A DNA stretch of 43,698 nt from an uncultured Anaerolineae bacterium (GTDB lineage Bacteria > Chloroflexota > Anaerolineae > Anaerolineales > Villigracilaceae): positions 1-43,698 of the forward strand of contig CAIJPN010000141.1 of the NCBI GenBank assembly GCA_903822545.1, read 5' to 3'. The notes below the pieces were generated by a model, which searched no databases, was not told the origin of the DNA, and worked only from the letters and a program-made list of their open reading frames with translations. Position 1 is the stretch's first letter; every line of letters starts with the position of its first letter. Both the position numbers and the translations under genes were made by a program. This document shows, piece after piece, positions 14,996 to 23,011 of the stretch.

Positions 14996-16861
14996 ATGGA
15001 TACCAGCATAAACCCAATCACTTTGCAAAAATCCGGTCAAGTCAAAACTGAAGGCGGATTCACCTTCCGCGACTTGAACAAAAATGGCAAGCTGGATGTG
15101 TATGAGGACCCCCGCCAGCCAATCGAAGCGCGCGTCGAAGACCTGCTCAGGCAAATGACGCTGGAAGAAAAAGCCGGTACGATGTTCATCCATGGCTCAG
15201 AAGTGAACGAGGATGGATCAATCGAAGCCAGGGCAGATGCCCATCCGCATGCCCTGATTGCATCACGGCAAATCTCCACCCACAAGATGAATCATTTCAA
15301 TCTTTGGAACATCCCGGGGGCTGCCGCGGTAGCCAGATGGTACAACCAGCTCCAGCGTTTTGCCGAAGAAACCCGCCTGGGAATTCCGGTCACAATTGCA
15401 TCAGACCCGCGCAACCACTTCACACGCAACATCTTCGCAATGGCAGCCCAAGATTTTTCACAGTGGTGTGAAACCCCAGGCTTTGGTGCGCTCGATGATC
15501 CAGAACTGGTGCGCCAGTTTGCGGCCATCGCCCGGCGCGAATACCTGGCGGTTGGCATTCGTGTGGCGCTGCACCCGCAAATCGACCTGGCAACCGAGCC
15601 GCGCTGGCCACGCATCAGCGGCACATTTGGCGAAGATGCGCACGTTTCTGCCCGTCTGGTGAAGGCTTACATCGATGGATTCCAGGGACAAACCATCGGC
15701 CCCGAGAGCGTGGCCTGTATGACCAAACACTTCCCCGGCGGCGGGCCGCAGAACGAGGGGCTGGATGCGCACTTCGAATTCCAAAAAGGCCAGGTTTACC
15801 CCGGCAACAACTTTGACTATCACCTGATCCCATTCGAGGCAGCGTTTGAAGCCCAGACTGCGGCCATCATGCCTTATTATGGCGTGCCAATGGATCAAAC
15901 CGCTGAAAACGTGGGCATGGCATACAACAAAGCCATTATCACCGGGCTGTTGCGAGAAAAATACCAGTATGAAGGTATCGTCTGCACCGATTGGGGACTG
16001 GTAACAGATGTAGAGATGGGTGATATCACCTGGCCGGCGCGCGCCTGGGGCGTGGAACACCTGAGCCAAAGCGAGCGTGTGTTGAAAATCATCGAGGCCG
16101 GCGTTGACCAGTTCGGCGGCGAACATTGCCCACATTATGTAGTGGAACTGGTTCGGGCTGGCAAAATCTCCGAAGCGCGGGTGGACCAGTCGGTGCGGAG
16201 GCTGCTACGCTTAAAATTCCAATTGGGGTTGTTTGATCATCCCTTTGTGGATGAAAGCCAGCTCCCACAGGTTTTTGGCGACCCCAATTCCATCGCCGCC
16301 GGGATAATTTCACAACAGCGTGCCATGACGCTGCTTAAAAATGATGAGCAGATCCTGCCGCTGAAAGGCCAGCCCAAAATCTACATCAAGAATATCGACC
16401 CGGCGGTTGCTGCACAGTACGCCCGGCTGGTAGATACTCCCGAACAGGCCGATTTCGCCATCCTGCGCCTGGAAACGCCCTGGGTACCGGTGGAAACCAA
16501 AAATCGATTCGCTTACGGATTCCATCATGGCGACCTGGATTTTAAGGGTGAAACCAGGGCTGAGATTTTATCGCTGGCGCAAAAAGTTCCCACGATCGTG
16601 GTCATCTACCTGGATCGCCCTGCGGTTATTCCCGAAATCAGCCTGGCAGCCAAGGCCCTGCTCGGTGATTTTGGAGCCAGCGACAGCGCTGTTTTGAATG
16701 TCATCTTTGGCAAAGCCCAACCCGAGGGCAGACTACCCTTCGAACTGCCCGCCTCGATGGAAGCTGTCTACCAGCAAAAAGCCGATCTACCCCACGATTC
16801 TGAGAATCCGCTATATGAATATGGTTTTGGGCTTCGGTATTCGCGCCAGGACGAACTGTAA
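14996..16861 (+). CDS. glycoside hydrolase family 3 protein (beta-glucosidase-like)
   Basis: A 621-residue GH3 enzyme, predicted to release terminal beta-linked sugars. The N-terminal TIM barrel shows the conserved KHFPGGG (K244-H245). The likely nucleophile is D332 in GIVCTDWGLVTDV, where the usual SD is TD. A C-terminal alpha/beta sandwich begins after RLLRLKFQLGLFD. Near the N-terminus, FRDLNKNGKLDVYEDP (about residues 24-39) has the D-x-N-x-N-G-x-L-D pattern of a calcium-binding loop. There is no signal peptide, so it acts inside the cell or leaves by a non-classical route. AGGAG sits 9 nt before the ATG. It appears monocistronic, with no sugar transporter nearby. Confidence 0.93.
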   Translation: MDTSINPITLQKSGQVKTEGGFTFRDLNKNGKLDVYEDPRQPIEARVEDLLRQMTLEEKAGTMFIHGSEVNEDGSIEARADAHPHALIASRQISTHKMNHFNLWNIPGAAAVARWYNQLQRFAEETRLGIPVTIASDPRNHFTRNIFAMAAQDFSQWCETPGFGALDDPELVRQFAAIARREYLAVGIRVALHPQIDLATEPRWPRISGTFGEDAHVSARLVKAYIDGFQGQTIGPESVACMTKHFPGGGPQNEGLDAHFEFQKGQVYPGNNFDYHLIPFEAAFEAQTAAIMPYYGVPMDQTAENVGMAYNKAIITGLLREKYQYEGIVCTDWGLVTDVEMGDITWPARAWGVEHLSQSERVLKIIEAGVDQFGGEHCPHYVVELVRAGKISEARVDQSVRRLLRLKFQLGLFDHPFVDESQLPQVFGDPNSIAAGIISQQRAMTLLKNDEQILPLKGQPKIYIKNIDPAVAAQYARLVDTPEQADFAILRLETPWVPVETKNRFAYGFHHGDLDFKGETRAEILSLAQKVPTIVVIYLDRPAVIPEISLAAKALLGDFGASDSAVLNVIFGKAQPEGRLPFELPASMEAVYQQKADLPHDSENPLYEYGFGLRYSRQDEL

Positions 16862-16869
16862 TTTTTAAA

Positions 16870-16888
16870 AACCCAAGTTGCTACCTTT
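16870..16888. repeat. second copy of the MITE-like terminal sequence
   Basis: AACCCAAGTTGCTACCTTT here is identical over 19 bases to the left end of the element at 2169. The matching inverted end is poor here; only GTAGCAAC at about 17014-17021 is recognisable. It is probably a decayed or composite copy. The rest of this 329-bp gap holds the hairpin at 17035 and the MarR promoter. Confidence 0.45.
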
Positions 16889-17034
16889 CGGCATTTCGCT
16901 TCGAATTCGCTCTTTTTTCAAAAGTTTGACCGGCCATTCTCACGCTGTGTTCCGGACAGCGCAGGCTAACAGCAGTTGACGCTCGCCCGGCCCAGCCCAG
17001 AAAGTTCTGATATGTAGCAACCAGTGGGAATTTC

Positions 17035-17076
17035 AAGTGCGGCGCCAGTCCCCTGCCCGGGACTGGCGCCGCACTT
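17035..17076. repeat. perfect 18-bp GC-rich hairpin downstream of GH3 gene
   Basis: Arms 17035-17052 and 17059-17076 (AAGTGCGGCGCCAGTCCC and complement) enclose a 6-nt CTGCCC loop. There is no T-tract, so a rho-independent terminator is unlikely in the strict sense. A transcript-stabilising or dispersed palindrome is more plausible. Confidence 0.7.
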
Positions 17077-17110
17077 ACCATCATTATCTATCAATTTCGC
17101 AATGCTTCAC

Positions 17111-17139
17111 TTGACAGGGTCTGGAGAGACATGTATTAT
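17111..17139 (+). promoter_or_regulatory. strong sigma70-type promoter of the MarR-efflux operon
   Basis: A consensus TTGACA (17111-17116), a 17-bp spacer and TATTAT (17134-17139) would start transcription near 17146, about 45 nt before the MarR ATG. This is the best-matching promoter in the window and probably drives the four-gene operon up to 21051, with MarR likely acting on it. Confidence 0.8.
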
Positions 17140-17190
17140 CCTTTCAGCATGAAAATATCCTTCCGCGTAAATATTTCAAAATAAAAACAT

Positions 17191-17697
17191 ATGCCCGAAC
17201 CAACCGATAACTGTCCTGAAATCAGCGAGATGATCCAGCGGGTTTTTCGCCTGAAAAACAAATTAAACGCTGGAACTGTTCCCGAAAACCTGGTCTTCCT
17301 GGGGCAGCTGGCGCATGATTCCAGGTTGGTGGGCAAATCGGGGGTGGTGAATGATTTCGACCTGTTCTATAACACCGGGATCGTGCTCTCGCGTCACAAA
17401 ACCCCCATCACCATGGGAGAGCTAAGCCGCGAACTGGGGATTTCCCTCAGCACCGCCACCCGTATGATGGACTGGCTGGTAAACAATAACTATGCGCAGC
17501 GACTACCCGATACACTTGACCGCCGTGTGGTGCGGGTAGCGCTGACCAGCGCAGGCCAGGATATTTTCATCGCCATCAACCAGTTTTTCATGGAGCGTAT
17601 CGAACGCCTGATGAGCAAACTCACCGCGCAAGAACGTGAAACCTTTTTAGTGCTCCTGCACAAAATCCTGGGCGAACTTGAACAGGGTAACCTGTAA
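17191..17697 (+). CDS. MarR family transcriptional regulator
   Basis: A 168-residue MarR-type winged-helix protein. The wHTH region spans about residues 70-130 (TMGELSRELGISLSTATRMMDWLVNNNYAQRL, then DRRVVRVALTSAG). N- and C-terminal helices provide the dimer interface. It heads an operon with an adaptor, an ABC ATPase and an FtsX-type permease, so it is most likely the drug- or metabolite-responsive repressor of this efflux system. No strong Shine-Dalgarno is seen before the ATG at 17191. A near-consensus promoter lies 50 nt upstream. Confidence 0.92.
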   Translation: MPEPTDNCPEISEMIQRVFRLKNKLNAGTVPENLVFLGQLAHDSRLVGKSGVVNDFDLFYNTGIVLSRHKTPITMGELSRELGISLSTATRMMDWLVNNNYAQRLPDTLDRRVVRVALTSAGQDIFIAINQFFMERIERLMSKLTAQERETFLVLLHKILGELEQGNL

Positions 17698-17732
17698 AAC
17701 CCCAGGTCATCCATCCCATCGGAGGCAAAGTA

Positions 17733-19142
17733 ATGAAAAATAGAACCATCTGGATCATCCTTATCATCGCCGTTTTAGCCACAGCCGGATACTTCGGCTG
17801 GCAATATTTCCAACCGGCAGATACCGCCGCCACCTACCAGACTGTTGCCGCACAAAACGGTGATATTTCTGCCATTGTAGGCGCAACCGGAACCGTTCGC
17901 CCCAACCAATCGGTGCTATTGAACTGGCAGACTACCGGCACAGTAGAGAGTGTCAGCGTAAAAGTTGGAGATTCGGTCAAGAAGGATGATGTGCTGGCCG
18001 TTCTGGAGAAAACATCCCTGGCCCAGAACGTGATCCTGGCAGAAGCCGACCTGCTCAATGCCCAGCGCTCACTCGAAGACCTGCAAACATCCAACCTGGC
18101 GCGTGCCCAGGCCGAATTATCCCTGGCCCAGGCCGAAAAAGCCCTGGAAAATGCCCAGGAAAAATATGACGGCGTTCACTTCCAGCGCGGATCAGATACC
18201 AAAATCGAAAATACCCAGGCCAACATCGACACACTCAACCAGCAGATCACGCAGGTGCGCAAAATGTATAACACCGTTGCCAACCTGCCAAATGGCGATT
18301 CGCGCAAAGCCCCCATCGTGGCCCAGCTTACCTCGCTCGAACTCCAGCGCGACCAGTTGACCGCCGAACTCAATTATATGACCGGCAAACCAGATACCAA
18401 CGATGTAGCCCAGCGCAAAGCCAATTACGAAGTAGCCCTGGCACAACTGGAAGACGCCCAACGTCGGCTGGAGCGCGTGAAGGATGGCCCAGACCCGCTC
18501 GACCTGGCGCGCATCCAGGCCCAGATCACCGCAGCCGAGGCTACGCTCAAATCCAGCCGCATCGCGGCCCCATTTGACGGAACCATCACCCAGGTGGAAC
18601 TGCTTCCTGGCGACCAGGCTGCCCTCGGCAAACTGGCTTTCCGCATCGATGACCTTTCGCACCTGCTGGTAGATGTGCAGGTTTCAGAAATCGACATCAA
18701 CTCTGTGGCAGTTGACCAGATCGTGACCCTGACTTTTGATGCCGTTCTCGGTAAAACCTACAACGGCAAGGTGATTGAAGTCAGCCAGGTGGGCTCGGTG
18801 GTACAGGGCGCAGTTGAATTCACCGTCACGGTTGAATTACTCAACCCTGATAAGGATGTCCGCGCTGGTATGACAGCCGCAGTCAACATCCTGACACGTG
18901 AGCTCAAAAATGTGCTGATCGTGCCCAATCGCGCCGTGCGTTTCCTGGATGGTCAGCGGGTGGTCTACCTGCTGCAAAACGGCGAGCAGATTCCAGTCAA
19001 AATTAAACTGGGCGCATCTGATGACGCAAACAGTGAAATCATCTCTGGAGATATCAAAGCGGGCGACCTGATCATTCTCAACCCCACCACCACCACCATG
19101 GGCCCCGGCGGCCCCATGGGCGGAGGCCCCGGAGGCAATTAA
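17733..19142 (+). CDS. efflux periplasmic-adaptor (HlyD/MacA-like) protein
   Basis: A 469-residue membrane-fusion-type adaptor. One N-terminal membrane anchor (about residues 6-25) is followed by a lipoyl/barrel half (VSVKVGDSVKKDDVLAVLEKT). A long alpha-helical hairpin rich in A, Q and E covers about 95-260. The return half includes SRIAAPFDGTITQVELLPGDQ. A Gly/Pro-rich tail (MGPGGPMGGGPGG) ends the protein, unusual and without known function. GGAGG precedes the ATG. The stop overlaps the ATPase start by one base (TAATG), so they are translationally coupled. In a single-membrane Chloroflexota cell the adaptor would sit on the outer face of the membrane. Confidence 0.92.
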   Translation: MKNRTIWIILIIAVLATAGYFGWQYFQPADTAATYQTVAAQNGDISAIVGATGTVRPNQSVLLNWQTTGTVESVSVKVGDSVKKDDVLAVLEKTSLAQNVILAEADLLNAQRSLEDLQTSNLARAQAELSLAQAEKALENAQEKYDGVHFQRGSDTKIENTQANIDTLNQQITQVRKMYNTVANLPNGDSRKAPIVAQLTSLELQRDQLTAELNYMTGKPDTNDVAQRKANYEVALAQLEDAQRRLERVKDGPDPLDLARIQAQITAAEATLKSSRIAAPFDGTITQVELLPGDQAALGKLAFRIDDLSHLLVDVQVSEIDINSVAVDQIVTLTFDAVLGKTYNGKVIEVSQVGSVVQGAVEFTVTVELLNPDKDVRAGMTAAVNILTRELKNVLIVPNRAVRFLDGQRVVYLLQNGEQIPVKIKLGASDDANSEIISGDIKAGDLIILNPTTTTMGPGGPMGGGPGGN

Positions 19143-19825
19143 TGGCCGAACCAGTGATCGTTGCCGAAAACCTGACCAAAGTCTACAAAATGGGCGATGT
19201 GGAAGTTCACGCCCTGCGTGGGTTGTCGGTCAAAATTTACCGGGGTGAAGTAGCCGCCATTATGGGGCCATCAGGCTCTGGCAAATCTACCCTGATGAAC
19301 ATCTTGGGCTGCCTTGACCATCCCAGCGCAGGCAGCTACCAGCTCGATGGCGAGCAGGTAGCCCACTTGCGCGATGACCAACTCTCAGCCATCCGCAACC
19401 GCAAAGTCGGATTCATCTTCCAGTCTTTCAACCTGCTCTCCAGGCAGACGGCCCTTTCCAACGTGGAGCTGCCGCTGCGTTATTCCGGGAAAACCGAAAA
19501 CCGCCGCCAGCGCGCTCGCCAGGCGTTGATCGACGTGGGACTGGAAGACCGCATCACCCACCGCCCATATGAACTTTCGGGCGGGCAGCAGCAGCGTGTG
19601 GCGATTGCCAGGGCGCTGGTCAATGATCCAGCCATCATCATGGCCGATGAACCCACCGGCAACCTGGATTCAAAAGTAGGCCAGGAAATCATGGATCTGC
19701 TGCTCAAACTCAACAAAGATAAAGGCACCACGCTGATCATTGTGACCCACGATCCCAAAGTGGCCGCCCAGGCCGGGCGCATCATCCGCATCCGTGATGG
19801 CGTGGTCGAATCGGAGGGGCTATGA
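19142..19825 (+). CDS. ABC transporter ATP-binding protein (MacB/LolD type)
   Basis: A 227-residue stand-alone ATPase. It has Walker A GPSGSGKST (residues 42-50), the Q-loop FQSFNLL, the signature LSGGQQQRVAIARAL, Walker B IIMADEPTGNLDS and the H-loop VTHDP. This motif set is typical of the MacB/LolD/FtsE branch that powers FtsX-type permeases. It overlaps both neighbours by 1 and 4 bases, so adaptor, ATPase and permease are one translational unit. Confidence 0.95.
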   Translation: MAEPVIVAENLTKVYKMGDVEVHALRGLSVKIYRGEVAAIMGPSGSGKSTLMNILGCLDHPSAGSYQLDGEQVAHLRDDQLSAIRNRKVGFIFQSFNLLSRQTALSNVELPLRYSGKTENRRQRARQALIDVGLEDRITHRPYELSGGQQQRVAIARALVNDPAIIMADEPTGNLDSKVGQEIMDLLLKLNKDKGTTLIIVTHDPKVAAQAGRIIRIRDGVVESEGL

Positions 19826-21051
19826 CTCTTGCCCAAACACTTATTGAAGCGCTGGAAAGCCTGAATTCCAACAAAATGCGTTCCGGGCTGACCATTCTTG
19901 GCATTGTGATTGGCGTGGCGGCAGTCATCGCCATGCTGGGGGTTGGGCAGGGCGCGCAAAATTCCATCACCGGTTCAATCAGCGGCATCGGGACGAACCT
20001 GCTGTTCGTTTTTTCGGGCAACCGCGCGGCCGAAGTGCGCAACGCGCGCCCGCTGACCATGCAGGATGCCCAGGCGCTCTCTGACCCCTTCGCCGCGCCT
20101 AATGTCGATTCGGTTGCGCCTTTCCTGCAACGCAACAACGTCCAGGTGGCGGGCGGTGGTGAACAAACCTCCACCAGCCTGGGAGGGATTACACCTGAAT
20201 ATTTTGTAGTGCGCAATTTTAAAGTAGCCGAAGGCGAGGAAATCTCGCAAGATCATGTGCTGGGCCGGGCCTCGGTGGTGCTGCTGGGCGTAGAAGTGGC
20301 CGATAAGCTTTTCGGACGCCACGAAGGCCTGGTGGGTGAAACCGTTCGCATCGAAGGCCAGCCCTTCCGCGTGATCGGCATCATGGAGAAAAAAGGCGGT
20401 TCATCCTTTGGCTCGCAAGACGACGTGGTACTCATCCCCATGTCCACCGCCCGCACCCGCATCATCCAGCGCGGCAACGACCGGGTTGACCTGATCCTGG
20501 TGCAGGCGCTGACCGCTGAGAGTGTGCCCATGGCCTCTGAAGAAGTGGCCCAAATCCTGCGCACCCGCCACCGCACCGAAATCGGCGCAGATGATTTCAC
20601 CATCCTTTCACAGCAAGACTTCCTGCAAACCGTCCAAACCATCCTGGGCGTCTTCACCATCTTCCTGGGCGGCATCGCCGCCATCTCGCTGCTGGTAGGC
20701 GGAATCGGCATCATGAACATCATGCTGGTTTCGGTAGCCGAGCGCACCCGCGAAATCGGCCTGCGCAAAGCCCTGGGCGCGCGCAAACGCGATATCCTGA
20801 TCCAATTCCTGACCGAATCATCACTGCTCAGCCTGATCGGCGGGCTGATCGGCATCCTGTTCGGCTGGCTGATCGCTTACGTTGTGGGGCAAGTTGCCAC
20901 AGCCACCGGCAACCCATTCACACCGGCAGTTGGTCTGGATGGAATCTTACTGGCAACGATCTCATCCACCGTCATCGGCCTGTTCTTTGGCATCTACCCC
21001 GCCAACCGGGCCGCCAGCCTGGAGCCGGTGGAAGCGCTACGGTACGAATAA
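19822..21051 (+). CDS. FtsX-type ABC permease (MacB-like)
   Basis: A 409-residue permease with the MacB layout. A first membrane helix (about 20-45, ILGIVIGVAAVIAMLGVGQGA) precedes a large extracytoplasmic domain of roughly 200 residues. Three C-terminal helices follow, with the conserved GGIGIMNIMLVSVAERTREIGLRKALGA loop and the terminal PANRAASLEPVEALRYE. It is the last gene of the MarR-controlled operon, followed by a clear terminator. Such systems export peptides, lipids, macrolides or virulence-type factors, or act as mechanotransmission devices; the substrate is unknown here. Confidence 0.94.
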   Translation: MTLAQTLIEALESLNSNKMRSGLTILGIVIGVAAVIAMLGVGQGAQNSITGSISGIGTNLLFVFSGNRAAEVRNARPLTMQDAQALSDPFAAPNVDSVAPFLQRNNVQVAGGGEQTSTSLGGITPEYFVVRNFKVAEGEEISQDHVLGRASVVLLGVEVADKLFGRHEGLVGETVRIEGQPFRVIGIMEKKGGSSFGSQDDVVLIPMSTARTRIIQRGNDRVDLILVQALTAESVPMASEEVAQILRTRHRTEIGADDFTILSQQDFLQTVQTILGVFTIFLGGIAAISLLVGGIGIMNIMLVSVAERTREIGLRKALGARKRDILIQFLTESSLLSLIGGLIGILFGWLIAYVVGQVATATGNPFTPAVGLDGILLATISSTVIGLFFGIYPANRAASLEPVEALRYE

Positions 21052-21058
21052 TTCTGGG

Positions 21059-21092
21059 GTGACAGCCACTTTTAGGGTGGCTGTCACTTTTT
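21059..21092 (+). terminator. rho-independent terminator of the efflux operon
   Basis: An 11-bp stem GTGACAGCCAC / GTGGCTGTCAC (21059-21069 / 21077-21087) is followed by TTTTT, 7 nt after the permease stop. Confidence 0.85.
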
Positions 21093-21123
21093 AAAGCTCG
21101 CTTGCAGGCTGGATAATCTCATT

Positions 21124-22248
21124 ATGGACATTTTTTTTGCTGTGACAGCACCCGGGCTGGAACCGCTGGCCGCCAGTGAACTGGGCAGGCTCAACATCCC
21201 GTGCGTGGAAGAAGCTGGCGGGGTCACCTTTCGGGGCGGGCTGGCCGAGCTTTACCGCGCCAACCTGCACCTGCGCACATCCAGCCGCGTTTTAGCGCGG
21301 CTCGGCGGGATGTTCTACGCCACATCTTTTGCAGATCTGCGCGATAAGGCTGCGCGCCTGCCCTGGGAGCGATTCCTGGCCCCCGGGCAACCCATCGCCC
21401 TGCGGGTGTCGTGCCACAAATCGAAGTTGATCCACTCTGATGCTGTGGCAGAGCGCATCCATGCCGCCATGCAGGATCGTTTTGGCAAAGCGGTAGCCCT
21501 GCAAAAGCCCGGCGGAGAGGATGCCGAGAATCCGCCACAACTGGTGGTAGTGCGGCTGTCCAATGACCAGGTGACGGTGAGCATCGACTCGTCTGGGGAG
21601 TTGCTGCACCGGCGCGGATACCGCCAGGCGCTGGCAAAAGCACCACTACGCGAAACGCTGGCCGCCGCAATGTTGATGTTTTCTGGCTGGGATATGGAGT
21701 CGCCGCTGGTCGATCCATTTTGCGGGTCAGGGACGATCCCGATCGAGGCGGCGCTGATGGCGCAAAATATTGCGCCGGGGCTGAAGCGGCGTTTTGCGTT
21801 CATGGATTGGCCGGGGTTTGAGCTTGAAGCCTGGGAAACGGTGAAAGCTGAAGCGGCGGGGGCCAGATCCAGCCGGGCGCCACGCATCCTGGCATCAGAT
21901 CGAGATGCCGGGGCGGTAAAATCGGCGCGGGAAAATGCCGAAAGAGCCGGAGTCGGCCATTTAATCGAGTTCAACTGCCAGGCGGTATCCGCCATCCAGC
22001 CCCCCAAAGAAAAAGGCTGGCTTGTCACCAATCCGCCGTATGGCGTGCGTGTGAGCGAGGGGCGCGACCTGCGCAACCTGTATGCGCAGTTTGGCAACGT
22101 GCTGCGCCAAAAATGCCCCGGCTGGGCGCTGGCGGTGCTGTGCAATGACCGGGCGCTGCTGGGGCAGGTGGGGCTGAAGCTGGATACTTCGGTTGGGATG
22201 GTAAATGGGGGTATTCGGGCGGTGTTGGGGCGCGGGAATGTTGTTTAA
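21124..22248 (+). CDS. THUMP-domain class-I SAM-dependent RNA methyltransferase (RlmL/YpsC-like)
   Basis: A 374-residue protein with an N-terminal ferredoxin-like/THUMP RNA-binding part (about 1-160). The C-terminal Rossmann methyltransferase has DPFCGSGTIPIEAAL at D197 and the N6-adenine-type catalytic NPPYGVR at 303-309. The family methylates a guanine or adenine in 23S rRNA. Family membership is clear; the exact site cannot be read. The region before the ATG lacks a Shine-Dalgarno sequence, but GATAAT (21112-21117) lies 6 nt upstream, so the mRNA may be leaderless. The -35 is weak (TTTAAA at 21090-21095, inside the preceding terminator's tail). Confidence 0.92.
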   Translation: MDIFFAVTAPGLEPLAASELGRLNIPCVEEAGGVTFRGGLAELYRANLHLRTSSRVLARLGGMFYATSFADLRDKAARLPWERFLAPGQPIALRVSCHKSKLIHSDAVAERIHAAMQDRFGKAVALQKPGGEDAENPPQLVVVRLSNDQVTVSIDSSGELLHRRGYRQALAKAPLRETLAAAMLMFSGWDMESPLVDPFCGSGTIPIEAALMAQNIAPGLKRRFAFMDWPGFELEAWETVKAEAAGARSSRAPRILASDRDAGAVKSARENAERAGVGHLIEFNCQAVSAIQPPKEKGWLVTNPPYGVRVSEGRDLRNLYAQFGNVLRQKCPGWALAVLCNDRALLGQVGLKLDTSVGMVNGGIRAVLGRGNVV

Positions 22249-22458
22249 GCTTTTGGTTACCAGGTAACACCGGAACGGAAGATGGCGAGCATGCGCCATG
22301 CCGGTAAAAGCCACAAGTCAGCGGGAGATGAAATTGGGTGCCACACAACACACTTCTAACAATAGTTTCCACTGCGCGTGCATGGGGTGAGCGATCAGTT
22401 GGAACACCTACTCCTGGGATGCGCAAAACAGTAAAAAAACGCTTTTGGCAGGCTAAAT

Positions 22459-22530
22459 TCAGGTTTTGGGGTTGCCAAGCGCCTGCTCGATCTCATGCCA
22501 GAATTCACCTTGCAAGCTCACATCCAAAAA
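22459..22530 (-). pseudogene. relic of a second ScmC/HPr-kinase-like gene (C-terminus only)
   Basis: On the minus strand this stretch reads FLDVSLQGEFWHEIEQALG followed by NPKT and a stop. The C-terminus of the kinase-like gene at 23012-24277 reads LLDVTLTGQFWHEMEKALY followed by NPKS. About 15 of 20 aligned residues agree, and the nucleotides also align. No start or upstream part is recognisable in this frame. It implies that a duplicated segment of the cluster decayed on the far side of the precursor gene. Confidence 0.75.
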
Positions 22531-22584
22531 TGGGTGAGGATGGCGCGGGCCAGGAAATGGATGCCATGTTGCACCGTTTTAACA

Positions 22585-22620
22585 AAAAAGTTCTCGCCGC
22601 ATACGCAACGAGAACTTTTT
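22585..22620 (-). terminator. terminator of the RiPP-type cluster
   Basis: Arms AAAAAGTTCTCG (22585-22596) and CGAGAACTTTTT (22609-22620) form a perfect 12-bp stem with a 12-nt loop. The T/A-rich ends give a U-tract in both directions. It lies 36 nt after the precursor stop on the minus strand. Confidence 0.8.
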
Positions 22621-22655
22621 ACACTGGCCCTAATAACAAGCTAAGGCCCCGGCGG

Positions 22656-22898
22656 CTACTGATAGGATGCACCACTCCCACAACCAGTTATGTCAGGTAG
22701 GCCTGTTGTACCTGTACTACAAACGCCACCGCCACTGCCAGCGTTTGAACCAACCTGGCAGTAATCAGCTGCAGATCCTCCGGGTTGACAAAGCCCGCTT
22801 GTAGCCTCAACCCCCGTGGTACAGCTATCGGGCACTGCAGAACCACCCAGGGCCGCACGCGAAGACAGATTGATTACTTTCGGTTTTTCGTATTTCAT
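22656..22898 (-). CDS. putative RiPP precursor peptide, five cysteines, Gly/Ser/Thr-rich
   Basis: An 80-residue peptide. The charged N-terminal part MKYEKPKVINLSS looks like a leader, with the K-P-K-V-x-x-L pattern seen in substrates of PqqD-type recognition elements. From about residue 17 it is rich in Gly, Ser, Thr and Ala and has cysteines at 26, 37, 47, 60 and 73, spaced by 10-13 residues, ending GSGASYQ. I chose the ATG at 22898 for the strong GGAGGAGG about 9 nt upstream. It is the last gene of a minus-strand cluster with two radical SAM/SPASM enzymes, which typically link cysteine sulfur to other residues. No homologous named precursor is recognised. The precursor role is inferred from size, composition and position. 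Confidence 0.78.
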   Translation of the reverse strand: MKYEKPKVINLSSRAALGGSAVPDSCTTGVEATSGLCQPGGSAADYCQVGSNAGSGGGVCSTGTTGLPDITGCGSGASYQ

Positions 22899-22931
22899 GG
22901 GTAAATGCCTCCTCCAGGTCAATAAGATAAA

Positions 22932-22946
22932 TCCGGTAAAACCGGA
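22932..22946. promoter_or_regulatory. inverted repeat upstream of the precursor gene
   Basis: TCCGGT-AAA-ACCGGA (22932-22946) lies in the 113-bp gap between the kinase-like gene and the precursor, 34 nt before the precursor ATG and upstream of its ribosome site. It may be an operator or a small 5'-UTR hairpin. An AT-rich TACATTATATT stretch on the minus strand near 22965-22975 could supply a separate precursor promoter. Confidence 0.35.
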
Positions 22947-23011
22947 ATAATGATGCGATAAATATAATGTACCATAGAAAAAGTGGTTTTGCACACATTT
23001 CCAGGGGTGAA

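Larger units (their letters stand above)
22249..22655. other. 407-bp gap between methyltransferase and RiPP cluster
   Basis: No credible gene fills this gap. It contains a relic of a kinase-like coding sequence (22459-22530, minus strand) and a terminator hairpin (22585-22620). The part from 22249 to 22458 shows nothing I can assign. Confidence 0.6.

Noticed and set aside
22338..22700. A 120-residue plus-strand frame downstream of the methyltransferase
   Set aside because: It has an implausible composition, runs through a terminator hairpin and antisense to the precursor gene and kinase relic, and has no ribosome site.
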